Origin: Persicaria tinctoria
Lineage: Eukaryota > Streptophyta > Magnoliopsida > Caryophyllales > Polygonaceae
Length of the DNA: 64,000 nt
NCBI GenBank assembly: GCA_037127255.1
Contig: JBANSL010000013.1
Location: forward strand, 56,941,688-57,005,687
Direction of reading: 5' to 3'
Under the pieces are notes generated by a model. The model saw only the letters and a list, made by a program, of their open reading frames with translations, ran no database searches and was not told the origin of the DNA. Below, piece after piece: positions 45,897 to 57,393 of this stretch (position 1 is the stretch's first letter; each line of letters begins with the position of its first letter). The translations under genes and the position numbers were made by a program.

Positions 45897-46590
45897 TGAT
45901 CTATATTATATATATATATATATATGTTTTTGTATCTTATAAAGTATGAATATTTATATTTACTTAGCAATTTGATTACCATCGATACGGAAATAATTAT
46001 CAAATCAAAATGCAAATCGATACATAAGTAGAGCCATATATATATCGACCAAAATAAGTTAGAAACTCAAGAGAAATAAAAATAATTAAAGTCTTAAAAT
46101 GACTTAATAATCTCAAAAGTGAACCCAATTCGACCTCCCAAGCACAACTCGACCCCAAAGAGAGATCATCATCCCAATTCAAGTGCACGAAGTAGGAAGT
46201 ACCGGCAACTAAACCCCAAAAACCAGAAGGGGTCACTACACTGCCAAACGTATATACTCAAGATTGAAAATAACCTATCAGCCTAGCGACAAGGGAATAC
46301 TAGTAGTGTCTACCCGAAACATGTGTCATTAATACCTAAGTAGATAATACACTCAAATATCATTCAATTAATAAATCTAAGTTACGTTACATCTTATTAG
46401 AGGCAGAATAAAGCAGAAAAAATAGTGTGACTCATGATGGAATGGTCAGACAATCCAGGTCTCCATAACAATCAATTTGAGTTGGAAGCGGACCCCGAGA
46501 GATGTATCTAAAATCTCGGTTCATGTCCTATCACCTCGACGAGTTGTGAGCGGTCCTCGAGAGATGTGTTTGTAGTCTCGGTTTAGGTTT
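45897..46590. other. AT-rich spacer, repeat-like, no gene
   Basis: Contains GAGAGATGTATCTAAAATCTCGG and a diverged second copy GAGAGATGTGTTTGTAGTCTCGG about 60 bases on (46496 and 46559), which suggests LTR-type sequence. Nothing else could be assigned. Confidence 0.35.
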
Positions 46591-47870
46591 GATAACGTGT
46601 CTTATCTTAGATTAGGTGTAAATATCATATGTTTTAGTGCTAATTCCATATTATATCATTTTGGTGTTCAATTCGGAATCTACATGTTTTTAGTGAAAAA
46701 TCAGCTCATAGATCCGAGCTCAGATGGTAGGGAAATCATGGAGCAATGGAAGCTAAGGAGAGCTAGGACACGCCAAGAGAGGCCCAAGACAAGCCAAGGA
46801 AAGAAAAGCCCAAGAAGCAAGGCTCGGGCATGCAGGTGTGGACGTGCACTAGAAGGCACACGACATGCAACTCCACAAGACCACACCGCGCAGGCGTGCG
46901 GCCCATGGCGCGTGGACGTGCGAGGTCAGCAGAGTTCAACAAAAGAGGGATGTTGAATACTAAAAGTATCGACTCGATACCTAGGCGACGTCGGCGGATA
47001 CCTCTCAGCGTTCGCGGATATCTTTCGACACTCGTCGATATGGATAAGGCCGATTCAGTGGCGAATCTTCCGAACTCTATCCTTGGGGATTTAATCCTAT
47101 CTTTTATAGATTGGTTCCTATCCAATTGTGGCCGGTTTTTTAGGGTTTTGACCAATCATAACCCCATAAATACCTTACTTTCATTAGATTTTTATCACCG
47201 CTTAGAAATGGTTCCGCCTCCCGCTTAAAGCGGACCACTTTGCATCATTTGAAAGCCATGCTTAGCTAAATATCACTTTGTTTTACTCACAATTCAAGAT
47301 ATTGGTTTCGTGTATTGTGAGAGCTCAGTTCCAAGTTTAATCTATTTCTTATTATTTCATTTCCTTTGTTCTATATCACTATGTTGCATCTCCTGTCTTA
47401 ATTAGCTACATCGACAAAGTCGCATCACGCTAGGGTTTTGACTACATCCGCTTTGCGGGTTGAAATCCATAGCAGCAAGCACATCTTGTAGGAACGGTTC
47501 GGAAATCTATATTGTGTAGGGAAATTGACATCTTGATTGTAGGAAACCGACCTTTAAATGCAATTACTCTTGATTGAAGCTAGCCACCAAAGACGATTCT
47601 CCGATGGGGTCGGGCACTCGACAAGATAGGGATAGGGACGTGGGTCCTTTTTAATCCCTAAACCTGCCCTGTTGCCATCCCTATTGGCTTGAAAACCTAG
47701 GTCACGAAGCCAATGAGATAAGAGTGTCCAATCTGGATGTTGTTGCATTTGAGGACTTAGTGATATTCGCCTTCCATGCTATAGTAAGGGATCCTACTTA
47801 GTATCTATCCAAACCGGAACCAAAATAAGTACAAATAGAAGAAGCCCGATGATCAAGATACCAACCATGT
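46591..47870 (+). mobile_element. probable LTR-retrotransposon fragment (Athila-like LTR)
   Basis: Starts TGATAACGTGTCTTATC, like the TGATAA starts of the other Ty3/gypsy LTRs here. It contains a CATAAATACC stretch at about 47165, ACATCGACAAAGTCGCATCACGC and TTTGCGGGTTGAAATCC in its 3' part. The right boundary is not clear and no duplication was found. It carries GCGGATACC/GCGGATATC units about 20 bases apart at 46990-47040. Confidence 0.4.
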
Positions 47871-48411
47871 TGTGATGGCTCGAGTTATAGAGCCCGGGTT
47901 ACATTTCGAAGGAATGAATGCATCCTATTTTCTAGTTCGCACAAAATAATTTAGTTCAAAAACAAGCAACAACATAAATACGATAAAAGGTTGTCATGGC
48001 AGAGCCGAGTCAGAACATAAATACGAGAGAATGAGTAAAACATCCAAAGGTATCAAATTCAATAGTCAGTATTTCTCTCGAAATCTACGCCAAAGGAAAG
48101 CTCCATCATAGCAGCACTCAGTCAAGCAAAAGGACGGGTACCTGAAACTATACAACAAGTCAAGGCGAGCCACTCATGCATGTCCTAAAGACATCGCTGA
48201 GCCATATAATATGCCCTAAGCCTAAATAAAGGATGTTCTAATGCAGTGCGGAAAATAAACACACAAAGCATGCTTGATCAATACATAATATGCATAAAGA
48301 CTGTAAAGGCGCCATAAAGAATGCCAAGTGGCATATCCCTCTCCTACTCCCGCACCCATGCTCGTTAATGCAGGAACCGACCGTGTTCTATATAACAATG
48401 TTTCATCATAT
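47871..48411. mobile_element. LTR-like repeat, left part, host of the young element
   Basis: Starts TGTGATGGCTCGAG with CCCGGGTTACATTTCGAAGG, very like the 63450 repeat (TGTAACGGCCCAG, CCGGGTTACGTTTC). Both also hold GAATGCCAAGTGGCAT. The family resembles chromovirus LTRs. It is interrupted at 48411 by the young element and resumes after 55239; the resumed part is recognisable to about 56260 (GACTCGATTAGGAATGAAAT, TAGGTAGTCCTATGACTC). Confidence 0.55.
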
Positions 48412-48416
48412 GTTAT

Positions 48417-50297
48417 TGACGGAGGTAAAGTCGTTGATTCACCTCGTCAAAAATTATTCCCAAACAAACAAACTAGTATAGTATGCAAGTAAGGGGTCGA
48501 ACCCTAGAGAATCAAGTATTTCTAAATATTGTGTATTTATTAATATAAAAAGAAACGATTTTTATGAATGAAAATAAAAGAAAACAATATTGACAAAAGC
48601 AAATAAAGGATAGAAGAAAAGCGTTTCCACCTACAAGTTCTCGACTTTGGTTGGTTTTATTGATCATCGAATCCTTTTCAAGTTATTATCGTTTCCTACG
48701 AATTCCTCCGGTCTTGGTTTATATAGATTAAAAGTCCTACGAGTCCAATTAATCCCTTACACCTCAATGCAACCTTAACACGGTCAAGATTTAACAAAGA
48801 GATAGCAAATAGTCCCAAGAACTTGAGCATATAAATAACACCAATTAAACACGGTAAATCAATGTTTAAGATATATGTCAACTCCCTACATAATCATGCT
48901 TCAAACACGGAATCCACATTCTTATGCGTGCTACTACGGAAATAACACAAATACGAAAGTATTAAATCCTAGCATGAAATCAATATTATCAAGGTAGCTA
49001 ATCAAGATAACATCAATAACATAATTAATATCGCACAAAGAAGTTGAAAGAATTATAGAGGAAAAATAACTTAAATTAGAAACTCACAACCCACCAACCA
49101 AGTCTCGAAAGTGTAGGCGAAAACTACAAAATTAGCCAAACATGGCTTACCTAAGCTTTCTTCTCTTCAATGGAGATTTCTCTACTTGGAATTTCTTTTA
49201 AAACTTAGCCTAGAACATCCTATTTATAAGCCTAATATCTTCCATAAATAAGGTAAAAGATAGATAAAAGATAAAAGCTTCCTAAACAAACTAGATAAAA
49301 GATAGAACTTTCCTAATTTAACTCAGCGTCGGATTCCGCTGGCAGCGAAAATTTCCGCTGGCAGCGAATGGCCTCAATCAAGCTCCTGTTGGATTTTCGC
49401 TACCACACTCGCTACCACACTCGCTGGCAGCGAATGCCCGTGCCTTAGAAACTTTTCCAAGCCTCATCGGGTCCTTCCTTTCCGCTTCCGCGAGCTGCTC
49501 CTCCCGCTGCCGCGAGCCCGTCTTTCCGCTGGAGCGAGTTGCCGAGTCTCCGTCGCCCTGGTGATTCTCGCTGGCAGCGACTTTTTCCGCGGCAGCGAGT
49601 GGCTCGCTGCAGCGAGTCCAGTCGCTGGCAGCGAATGCTGCCTAGTCGGCCGGGCTGACTCGACTCGCTGGCAGCGAACTCCATTCACTGGCAGCGAGAT
49701 GTGCCGGCTCCTGGACATGCTCCGGATGACTCCACACACTGGCAGCGAGATCCCTTCCGCTGGCAGCGAGATCCCATTCGCTGGCAGCGAGTTCTGCTCA
49801 GGACACCTTCCCGCACGATGTTGCTGACTTGATCCGCTGTAGCGGAAAGACATTCGCTGTCAGCGAAAATCCAACAGTACACCATCACGTAGATCTTCGA
49901 AAGAGCTTTCCAACGCATGCTCATATGCGTCGATCGGACATCCGAGGCCTCTGGAAAGTGCGTTACAAGTTCAGCTCGTCGGGCGGACAGCTTTCGCGAC
50001 TCGCCCTCGTTTTCGCTCTTAGACCTCGATTTCGTTCTCCGTAGCTCCTTGGGTTGTTCCATTCTCTTAGGGACTTCTTCCTTAAGCTCTCCCAAGTCTC
50101 GCCTTAGCCTTACTTAGCTCCGTTCCTCGTGTTCTTTGCCTCGGATCTACGAATCTACATAAAACCATCGAAATAGCGTAGATTCCGAACTTTCCCACAA
50201 AATGAATGCTAATCTAATTAACACTAAAACATGATTATATAACAATGAAATGCAACTAAACTAACCTATAATGCCTATTGGAAACATGCCTTATCAA
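48417..50297 (-). repeat. 3' LTR of the young element
   Basis: TG...CA bounded; on the minus strand TGATAAGGCATGTTTCC to CCTCCGTCA. TATA-like TATTTATAGG complement (CCTATTTATAAGCC) at about 49228. Dyads CGCTG-N-CAGCG and variants start at 49337, 49356, 49422, 49569, 49605, 49623, 49666, 49686, 49738, 49758, 49779, 49835 and 49855, mostly 17-21 bp apart within groups. The shared 31-base block is at 49901-49931. Confidence 0.95.
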
Positions 50298-50312
50298 ACT
50301 CCCCCACACTTA
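50298..50312 (-). other. polypurine tract (3')
   Basis: The minus strand reads AAGTGTGGGGGAGTT directly before the 3' LTR start. It is the expected plus-strand primer. Confidence 0.85.
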
Positions 50313-52439
50313 ACCTTTTGCTTGTCCTCAAGCAATACAAAAACAAGAGCAAAACCATCATACCACAAATATGATCTTCAAGCACTAACCTTGTCAAAAG
50401 CAACATCAAAGTGGAGGAGCCATGAACATGAAAGCTAACATCCTAGCAAGTATATAAGTGATTCAAAGTAAAAGGCACATCTAGTCCAACCTCACCGGCA
50501 TAATGTGTTTGCTCTCACTCTCATGTGTTTAGGCTTAAAAATGCAATCTCTCAACTCAATCCAAAATGCAAAAAGCTACATAGAAATTGACACATATATC
50601 ACATATTCTCCACCGTGGATGCCATCACTTATAAGAAACATCAAGAGGTCTTTTATCAAGGTTGTAATGGGGCTTGGTAAGGAATTAAGGTAGGAAAATA
50701 TTTAGGCTTGTGGTGCTAAAAATCCGGGAAAAAGGGATCCCTAAGAACAACCGGAAGAACACTAAAAACTAAATACTTCCAAAACCAAAATAATGCAAAC
50801 TTTCACTCTCAAAACACTCAACAAAAGAACTTTCTCTTAACCATACATTTTTTCAACTCTCACGTACATAGTAAAGATAAAAGGCTCTTATTCATTTTTT
50901 TCCTTTCTTTTCTTTTTTCTCTTTTTTTTTTCTTTTTTCTTTCAAATTTTTTTTTCTTTAGAGCCAAAACAATAATGCACAATGTGAGGACTAAAACCAA
51001 AATTACATCCTCATCCAAACTTGTAACTTTCTCAACAATATTCTCTTTTCCACTCAAACAAATCAATCATTCACCAATTCTAATCCTAATTCCCGGATAG
51101 GGTAAGGCTCATCATCGGCTAGGATAAATTTTGTGGAGCTTCAAAGAAAAGGCTAAGGCTCAAATTGGCTACAAGAAAAGGACACATATGTAGGGTGGAT
51201 ATGGATAATAATATGGCTAAGAAAATCATGCCTCTATCATTTGAAACTCATAAGCAATAGACATATAAAATCGGCCTCAAATATAGATAACAATGTCAAT
51301 CTCAAGAGGTAATTGCGTAAGGAGAGTATAATGTCACACAAGAAAGCAAAAGGGAATAAATATGATGAAAATCCCTATAAGGCCAAAAATTCTCACTTGG
51401 ACAAGTTTTTGTTGGATTTCAATAATGCCAAAGACTAAGAATCATACTTTCTCAATTGAACTAACAAGTCAAGCTCCCATAAAAATCATTTCAAGTATGT
51501 GACAAGGCTAGGAAATTTAATCATATTATGGAACATATATGGTCAAACTCATAAAAATAAAATAGAGGACAGACTAAGGCAAGATGGGTATTTATAAAAT
51601 ACATATATGCAATGCATGCTCTTTTTGGATTTTTAATTTTTCAATTTTTTTTTCATTTTCCAATGCAATAAATTAACGAAAAAAAATAAACATGAATGCA
51701 TAACGGAAAAAATAAATATGAATGGATGCATGAATCTATGAATGCAACCCTCCCCCACACTTAAACTCTTCATTGTCCTCAATGAAAATCAAAGACAACA
51801 AATCATAAAAATATGAGAGGAAAGAGGGTAAAGAATAACTCACATTTTTGGAAAAGTTTTGGTGGCGAAGGTGACGTATTTTTGAAAGAAGAACGATGAA
51901 GAACGACAACGACGAAGACTGAAGAACAACGAGCACGAATGAATGAAGATGACGAAGAATGAATAAGATGCGTTGCGACGAAAATGGATGAAGACTGGGC
52001 ATGAGCCATGAGCGCGGTTGATCAAGCCGCAAGCGCGGCTAGTGCTAGCTTCAGACACTGAGCATCGTTGCTGAATTCGCTGGCAGCGAGTTTTGGTTCG
52101 CTGGCAGCGGATGACATCAGCTCCTGTGACATCTGGGTGGCTGGACTCGCTGGTAGCGAATCATGATTCGCTGGCAGCGAATTGAGCCCAGATTCTCTAT
52201 TCTTCGATCTTTTCTTTTCTTTTTTTTTTTTTCTGCATGGTTATCTCAAAAATATCCGAAAGCATCTATCTACCATATAGAATAATTAGGAAATTTCTAA
52301 TTTATTAAACAACAAAACTAATTAAATAACTAGGAATTTAAATAACTAATTTAGGAAAACTTACCTCGGGTTGCCTCCCGAGAAGCGTCCTTGTTTATCG
52401 TCATAGACTCGACGGTTTATTCGTCCATGCATTCAAGAC
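50313..52439 (-). other. non-coding internal region with second polypurine tract and dyads
   Basis: About 2.1 kb without a supported gene. 50313-51746 is A/T-rich. A second tract, TTAAGTGTGGGGGAGGGT on the minus strand, is at 51747-51764. 52070-52190 holds four more dyads of the LTR type, in two pairs: TCGCTGGCAGCGA then CGCTGGCAGCGG, and TCGCTGGTAGCGA then TCGCTGGCAGCGA. GGTTGCCTCCCGAGAAGCG at 52368-52386 is a block I associate with Athila/Tat-type internal regions. Confidence 0.65.
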
Positions 52440-53213
52440 TCACTCGGACATTGCCAACGCCCTCTTTAGCAAATCAAATTCCGATGCACACCATCTAGGT
52501 AGGCGAGCACCACATATGAAGAAGCCGAAGTCAAAAGATGTGATGTTGAAGAAGGTCTCCAACTCTTCATATGCTCGAGCGTGACTTCCCGCCGAGGGTA
52601 TGTAGTACCACCAACACAGTTCTATTGGTGGTTTGTTGAAGTAATGCTCCCAAGGATCTACATATTCACCAAAATCCACCAAAGTGTAAGAAATATCATT
52701 ACCTAGCTCAAGAGCCACAAAAATCGGCTCCGGACTTGGTTGCTCAATAGATGCGTTGGGGATGATTTCTATTGGTGGAGTAGGTGCCAAAATACATGGT
52801 TCCTCAAGCGTGCACTCATGAGACTCCATGTCAAGGGGCATCGGGCTCTCTTCTCCATCTTTGATTGAACCATTGATGCTTGCGTCCTCATGTATCTCGC
52901 CCGCCATTGTTTTGAAAGGTAAGGGTGTGGATGCCAACATGTAGTCTTCTTCCACCTTTGCCATGTCACCCACACAAAGGAAAATATCCCACAATTCTGG
53001 CCAATCCAAATCATAAAAGCCTTCGTTTTTCAAAGATTGGGCGAATTCTCGTATCTCGAGAAGCATGCCATCTTGAACGCAAAGTACTTGTTCTTTCAAA
53101 TCATCTTGGATACCCCGTGAAGCACGATCGTCCACTAAATCTTGCACTCTTGCGAGGTAATGGTGAAAGTATTCTCCTTGGTATTGGCATAACTCCAACT
53201 CCATTGCAAACAA
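52440..53213 (-). CDS. reduced gag-like protein of the young element
   Basis: 257 codons, intact. MFAMELELCQYQGEYFHHYL with ARVQDLVDD resembles the middle of plant retroelement gag (the E-x-[FL]-x-x-Y-x-x-R block). After it come DMAKVEEDYM, an acidic Pro-rich linker, and a C-terminal FNITSFDFGFFICGARLPRW that I do not recognise. There is no zinc knuckle or protease. It lies about 100 bases after the primer site, the usual gag position. Because it is intact in a recent insertion it may be expressed; function unknown. It could also be a chance leftover of an ancestral gag. Confidence 0.6.
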   Translation of the reverse strand: MFAMELELCQYQGEYFHHYLARVQDLVDDRASRGIQDDLKEQVLCVQDGMLLEIREFAQSLKNEGFYDLDWPELWDIFLCVGDMAKVEEDYMLASTPLPFKTMAGEIHEDASINGSIKDGEESPMPLDMESHECTLEEPCILAPTPPIEIIPNASIEQPSPEPIFVALELGNDISYTLVDFGEYVDPWEHYFNKPPIELCWWYYIPSAGSHARAYEELETFFNITSFDFGFFICGARLPRWCASEFDLLKRALAMSE

Positions 53214-53309
53214 TTAGTAACGAGGTGTCGCGAACCGTAAGATAGGTCCACGACGGGGATAGATATATATACAAATATTAATAAATACACAAAACAAAGA
53301 AATAAACTT

Positions 53310-53329
53310 GATCCCCGGCAACGGCGCCA
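53310..53329 (-). other. primer-binding site, exact tRNA-Asp match
   Basis: The plus strand reads GATCCCCGGCAACGGCGCCA, identical to the 3' end of plant tRNA-Asp(GUC) with CCA. It lies three bases inside the 5' LTR (53333). This shows minus-strand orientation. Confidence 0.92.
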
Positions 53330-53332
53330 ATT

Positions 53333-55234
53333 TGACGGAGGTAAAGTCGTTGATTCACCTCGTCAAAAATTATTCCCAAACAAACAAACTAGTATAGTAT
53401 GCAAGTAAGGGGTCGAACCCTAGAGAATCAAGTATTTCTAAATATTGTGTATTTATTAATATAAAAAGAAACGATTTTTATGAATGAAAATAAAAGAAAA
53501 CAATATTGACAAAAGCAAATAAAGGATAGAAGAAAAGCGTTTCCACCTACAAGTTCTCGACTTTGGTTGGTTTTATTGATCATCGAATCCTTTTCAAGTT
53601 ATTATCGTTTCCTACGAATTCCTCCGGTCTTGGTTTATATAGATTAAAAGTCCTACGAGTCCAATTAATCCCTTACACCTCAATGCAACCTTAACACGGT
53701 CAAGATTTAACAAAGAGATAGCAAATAGTCCCAAGAACTTGAGCATATAAATAACACCAATTAAACACGGTAAATCAATGTTTAAGATATATGTCAACTC
53801 CCTACATAATCATGCTTCAAACACGGAATCCACATTCTTATGCGTGCTACTACGGAAATAACACAAATACGAAAGTATTAAATCCTAGCATGAAATCAAT
53901 ATTATCAAGGTAGCTAATCAAGATAACATCAATAACATAATTAATATCGCACAAAGAAGTTGAAAGAATTATAGAGGAAAAATAACTTAAATTAGAAACT
54001 CACAACCCACCAACCAAGTCTCGAAAGTGTAGGCGAAAACTACAAAATTAGCCAAACATGGCTTACCTAAGCTTTCTTCTCTTCAATGGAGATTTCTCTA
54101 CTTGGAATTTCTTTTAAAACTTAGCCTAGAACATCCTATTTATAAGCCTAATATCTTCCATAAATAAGGTAAAAGATAGATAAAAGATAAAAGCTTCCTA
54201 AACAAACTAGATAAAAGATAGAACTTTCCTAATTTAACTCAGCGTCGGATTCCGCTGGCAGCGAAAATTTCCGCTGGCAGCGAATGGCCTCAATCAAGCT
54301 CCTGTTGGATTTTCGCTACCACACTCGCTACCACACTCGCTGGCAGCGAATGCCCGTGCCTTAGAAACTTTTCCAAGCCTCATCGGGTCCTTCCTTTCCG
54401 CTTCCGCGAGCTGCTCCTCCCGCTGCCGCGAGCTGCTCCTCCCGCTGCCGCGAGCCCGTCTTTCCGCTGGAGCGAGTTGCCGAGTCTCCGTCGCCCTGGT
54501 GATTCTCGCTGGCAGCGACTTTTTCCGCGGCAGCGAGTGGCTCGCTGCAGCGAGTCCAGTCGCTGGCAGCGAATGCTGCCTAGTCGGCCGGGCTGACTCG
54601 ACTCGCTGGCAGCGAACTCCATTCGCTGGCAGCGAGACGTGCCGGCTCCTGGACATGCTCCGGATGACTCCACACACTGGCAGCGAGATCCCTTCCGCTG
54701 GCAGCGAGATCCCATTCGCTGGCAGCGAGTTCTGCTCAGGACACCTTCCCGCACGATGTTGCTGACTTGATCCGCTGTAGCGGAAAGACATTCGCTGTCA
54801 GCGAAAATCCAACAGTACACCATCACGTAGATCTTCGAAAGAGCTTTCCAACGCATGCTCATATGCGTCGATCGGACATCCGAGGCCTCTGGAAAGTGCG
54901 TTACAAGTTCAGCTCGTCGGGCGGACAGCTTTCGCGACTCGCCCTCGTTTTCGCTCTTAGACCTCGATTTCGTTCTCCGTAGCTCCTTGGGTTGTTCCAT
55001 TCTCTTAGGGACTTCTTCCTTAAGCTCTCCCAAGTCTCGCCTTAGCCTTACTTAGCTCCGTTCCTCGTGTTCTTTGCCTCGGATCTACGAATCTACATAA
55101 AACCATCGAAATAGCGTAGATTCCGAACTTTCCCACAAAATTAATGCTAATCTAATTAACACTAAAACATGATTATATAACAATGAAATGCAACTAAACT
55201 AACCTATAATGCCTATTGGAAACATGCCTTATCA
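53333..55234 (-). repeat. 5' LTR of the young element
   Basis: Same content as the 3' LTR, with an extra copy of the 21-bp CTGCTCCTCCCGCTGCCGCGA unit near 54410-54450. The dyad corresponding to 49686 is intact here (CGCTGGCAGCG). Confidence 0.95.
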
Positions 55235-55239
55235 GTTAT

Positions 55240-57393
55240 ATATCATTTCATGTCTCATGTCTCATCTCATATCTCATGCTCGTGTTTTTTCTCATGGTAT
55301 AATCATAATGACTCGATTAGGAATGAAATTGATGAGAGTAGGTAGTCCTATGACTCTAGCAAATGACTCTAGGACTTACATTTTAATGACATTTCTACCA
55401 TACGCACAGAGAGAACACATGCTCAATTAGTTGTGCAAATCCTAAGCAAGCTACTACATGATATGTGGATTTAACACCTAACACACTGTATGACATCAGA
55501 CATGAAGTTTGAATCTTGTGTAAATTCCCGTAGAAACTTAACTGGAGATGCGCAGAATCCAAGAAACACAGCAATAACACACAAATCCAAATAGGTCAGA
55601 GATCACCTAGAATTAATAAGTAACATAAATAAGTCTTATGTCTAACTTAGATAAAGCACATCTAGTATCACACACACAAGCTTCACGTAATCATATAAGT
55701 TAACGATCTCATCATCACACTTAAGCATATTCCCAACATCATCATCATTATCTCTACATCGTATCTACATTATGTCATGTCAACATTTTGAATTTCCAAA
55801 TACCAGTCAAGCTCTCAGTTCAAGCCATATTCACAAGTCAGGATATATACATCAAAGTCCCAATCCAAAGTCCAAACAGTCCAGTTAATAGGTACAAAGG
55901 TTAATCGGGTCCAGGTTAGGTCAGTCTATTAAATATTGTCCTGTTAAAATATCATTGTCCAAAAGTCAATATCAAACCTGAAAACCCTTTTTAAATCCAT
56001 CTTTTTCAAGTTATGTCGTTAAAACAACTTCTGCATACTTAGTTCAAAATAAGTTCTGACACTCAAGGATTATTCTCAACAAAATATATAATTCAAATCT
56101 AGTCTTTTAAAAAGCCAAAACGTTCCAATAATTATTACAAATAGTCTTTCAACAAATCATACCAAATAAATAAACAATTAAATAAATAAATCAGATTTAA
56201 ATAACCACTAAACAAATCATAATATATATATAAATTAAATAATTTAAACACATGCAAATAATAGCCCCAATCCCTTAGAATCGGATCGGACCAAAGGCCT
56301 ATAGAAGAAGGGAGGAAGCGGCTCCGGCCTGAGCCGAGATCTGTATTTCGCTGCAGCGAAATGGCCGCTCACTATGGCGAAACACAACTTTATTTTCCTA
56401 GCGAAAGGAAGCTTTCGCTGTCGCGACAAGCCCTTTTACCGTGATGACAAAGGCTTTTTCCGTGGAGAAGGTCATCTTCTTCAATCTTTGCCCAGTTCGT
56501 GTTCGACGAGGCGACCATGATTTTGCCGCGGCGAAACATGCGTTTTTGGCTCATTTTTCGTTTGATCGGACTCGTTTCTCCCCGAACCCATGCTCATCCT
56601 CACCGACACTCCTCCTCGACCTCAATCAACACCAAAAGAGTGAAACACGAGCAAGAGGGAAGGAAGAAGAGGGAGCTCATAGAAGGTCTTTGAAAATGGC
56701 TCCGGGGTGATCGAGGGCGGTTCTGGGCTTCGTCGGAGGTGGATTCAAGTCGTTCTGAGCCTAGAACGAGTGAAAGATGGTTAAAGGTGCACATTTACCT
56801 GGTTTTGGTTCAAAAAACAAAGGACCAAAGGCTTACCTTCCGTTTGTATGCGAAACAGGGGAAACGCGAAGGAGGTGGTGGCGTTGGCATCTTCGGAGTG
56901 TTCTTGGGTGGCCTAGGCTCGACCTTGGACATCGGACAATCTGCTACTGCTGAGCACACATAAAGGAGAAGGTGATGGAGGTAGTGGAGAGTTGATGCTT
57001 GGCTTGACTTCTTTGTCGGAAAAACAGGGGCGCCCCTATGCTTTGATGGAGGAGAAGAGTGAAGAAGAATGTGGTTGCGTGGTGGTGTTAGGAGGACAAG
57101 AAAGAGGGGTTAGGGCTGGTGTTCTGGTGGCTGTCGCTTGTCGATGATTCTAGAGGAATGGAAGGAAGCAAGGAAGTGGGAGAAAGAGGTGTGTGTTTGG
57201 GATGTTGTTGCTGGTTAATAAAGCGAAAATTTCAGCTTTGGCAAAGAAGAAAAGTGCAGCTAGGGGCGCAGCCAAGCCAGCTTCTGTCGCTACTCTACAA
57301 GTGGGTGATGGCCAACAGAATGTTCCCCGCGACTCCCCCCTCACGACGAAGAGCTCGAAAGGGAAAGAGCCCATCGAAGACCGGGAGAGCGTA
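55240..57393. other. repeat-derived sequence, right of the young element
   Basis: 55240-56260 continues the LTR-like repeat interrupted by the young element. 56330-56430 has TTTCGCTGCAGCGAAAT and TTTCGCTGTCGCGAC, dyads close to those of the young element. 56440-57393 is GC-richer; a plus frame at 57205-57393 (LVNKAKISALAKKKSAARGA) is basic and unrecognised, and is cut by the LTR at 57394. No gene is supported. Confidence 0.4.

Larger units (their letters stand above)
48417..55234 (-). mobile_element. complete young non-autonomous LTR retrotransposon, CGCTGGCAGCG family
   Basis: Minus-strand element with 5' LTR 55234-53333 (1902 bp), primer site, internal region and 3' LTR 50297-48417 (1881 bp). 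A perfect 5-bp duplication GTTAT lies at 48412-48416 and 55235-55239. The LTRs differ by a 21-bp tandem duplication (in the 5' LTR near 54410-54450) and about three substitutions that I could find (e.g. 49686, 49700 and one near 50211), so insertion was very recent. The internal 3 kb holds one 257-codon frame and no reverse transcriptase or integrase, so it depends on a partner element. It inserted in an older LTR-like repeat. Confidence 0.95.

Noticed and set aside
49337..49866. CRISPR-like look of regularly spaced short palindromes
   Set aside because: The genome is a plant, the units are inside LTRs with a clear target duplication, spacers are only 6-10 bases between dyads, and no cas genes exist.
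49464..50095. Open frames of 129-217 codons in the young element's LTRs (also 54294-55033)
   Set aside because: They are produced by the GC-rich dyad repeats (RCQR, SLPA, GSE runs in several frames on both strands). There is no domain, and the same stretch is open in three frames.
53310..53329. tRNA-Asp gene 3' end
   Set aside because: Only the 20-base 3' end is present, next to an LTR end. There is no anticodon arm or D arm; it is a primer-binding site.
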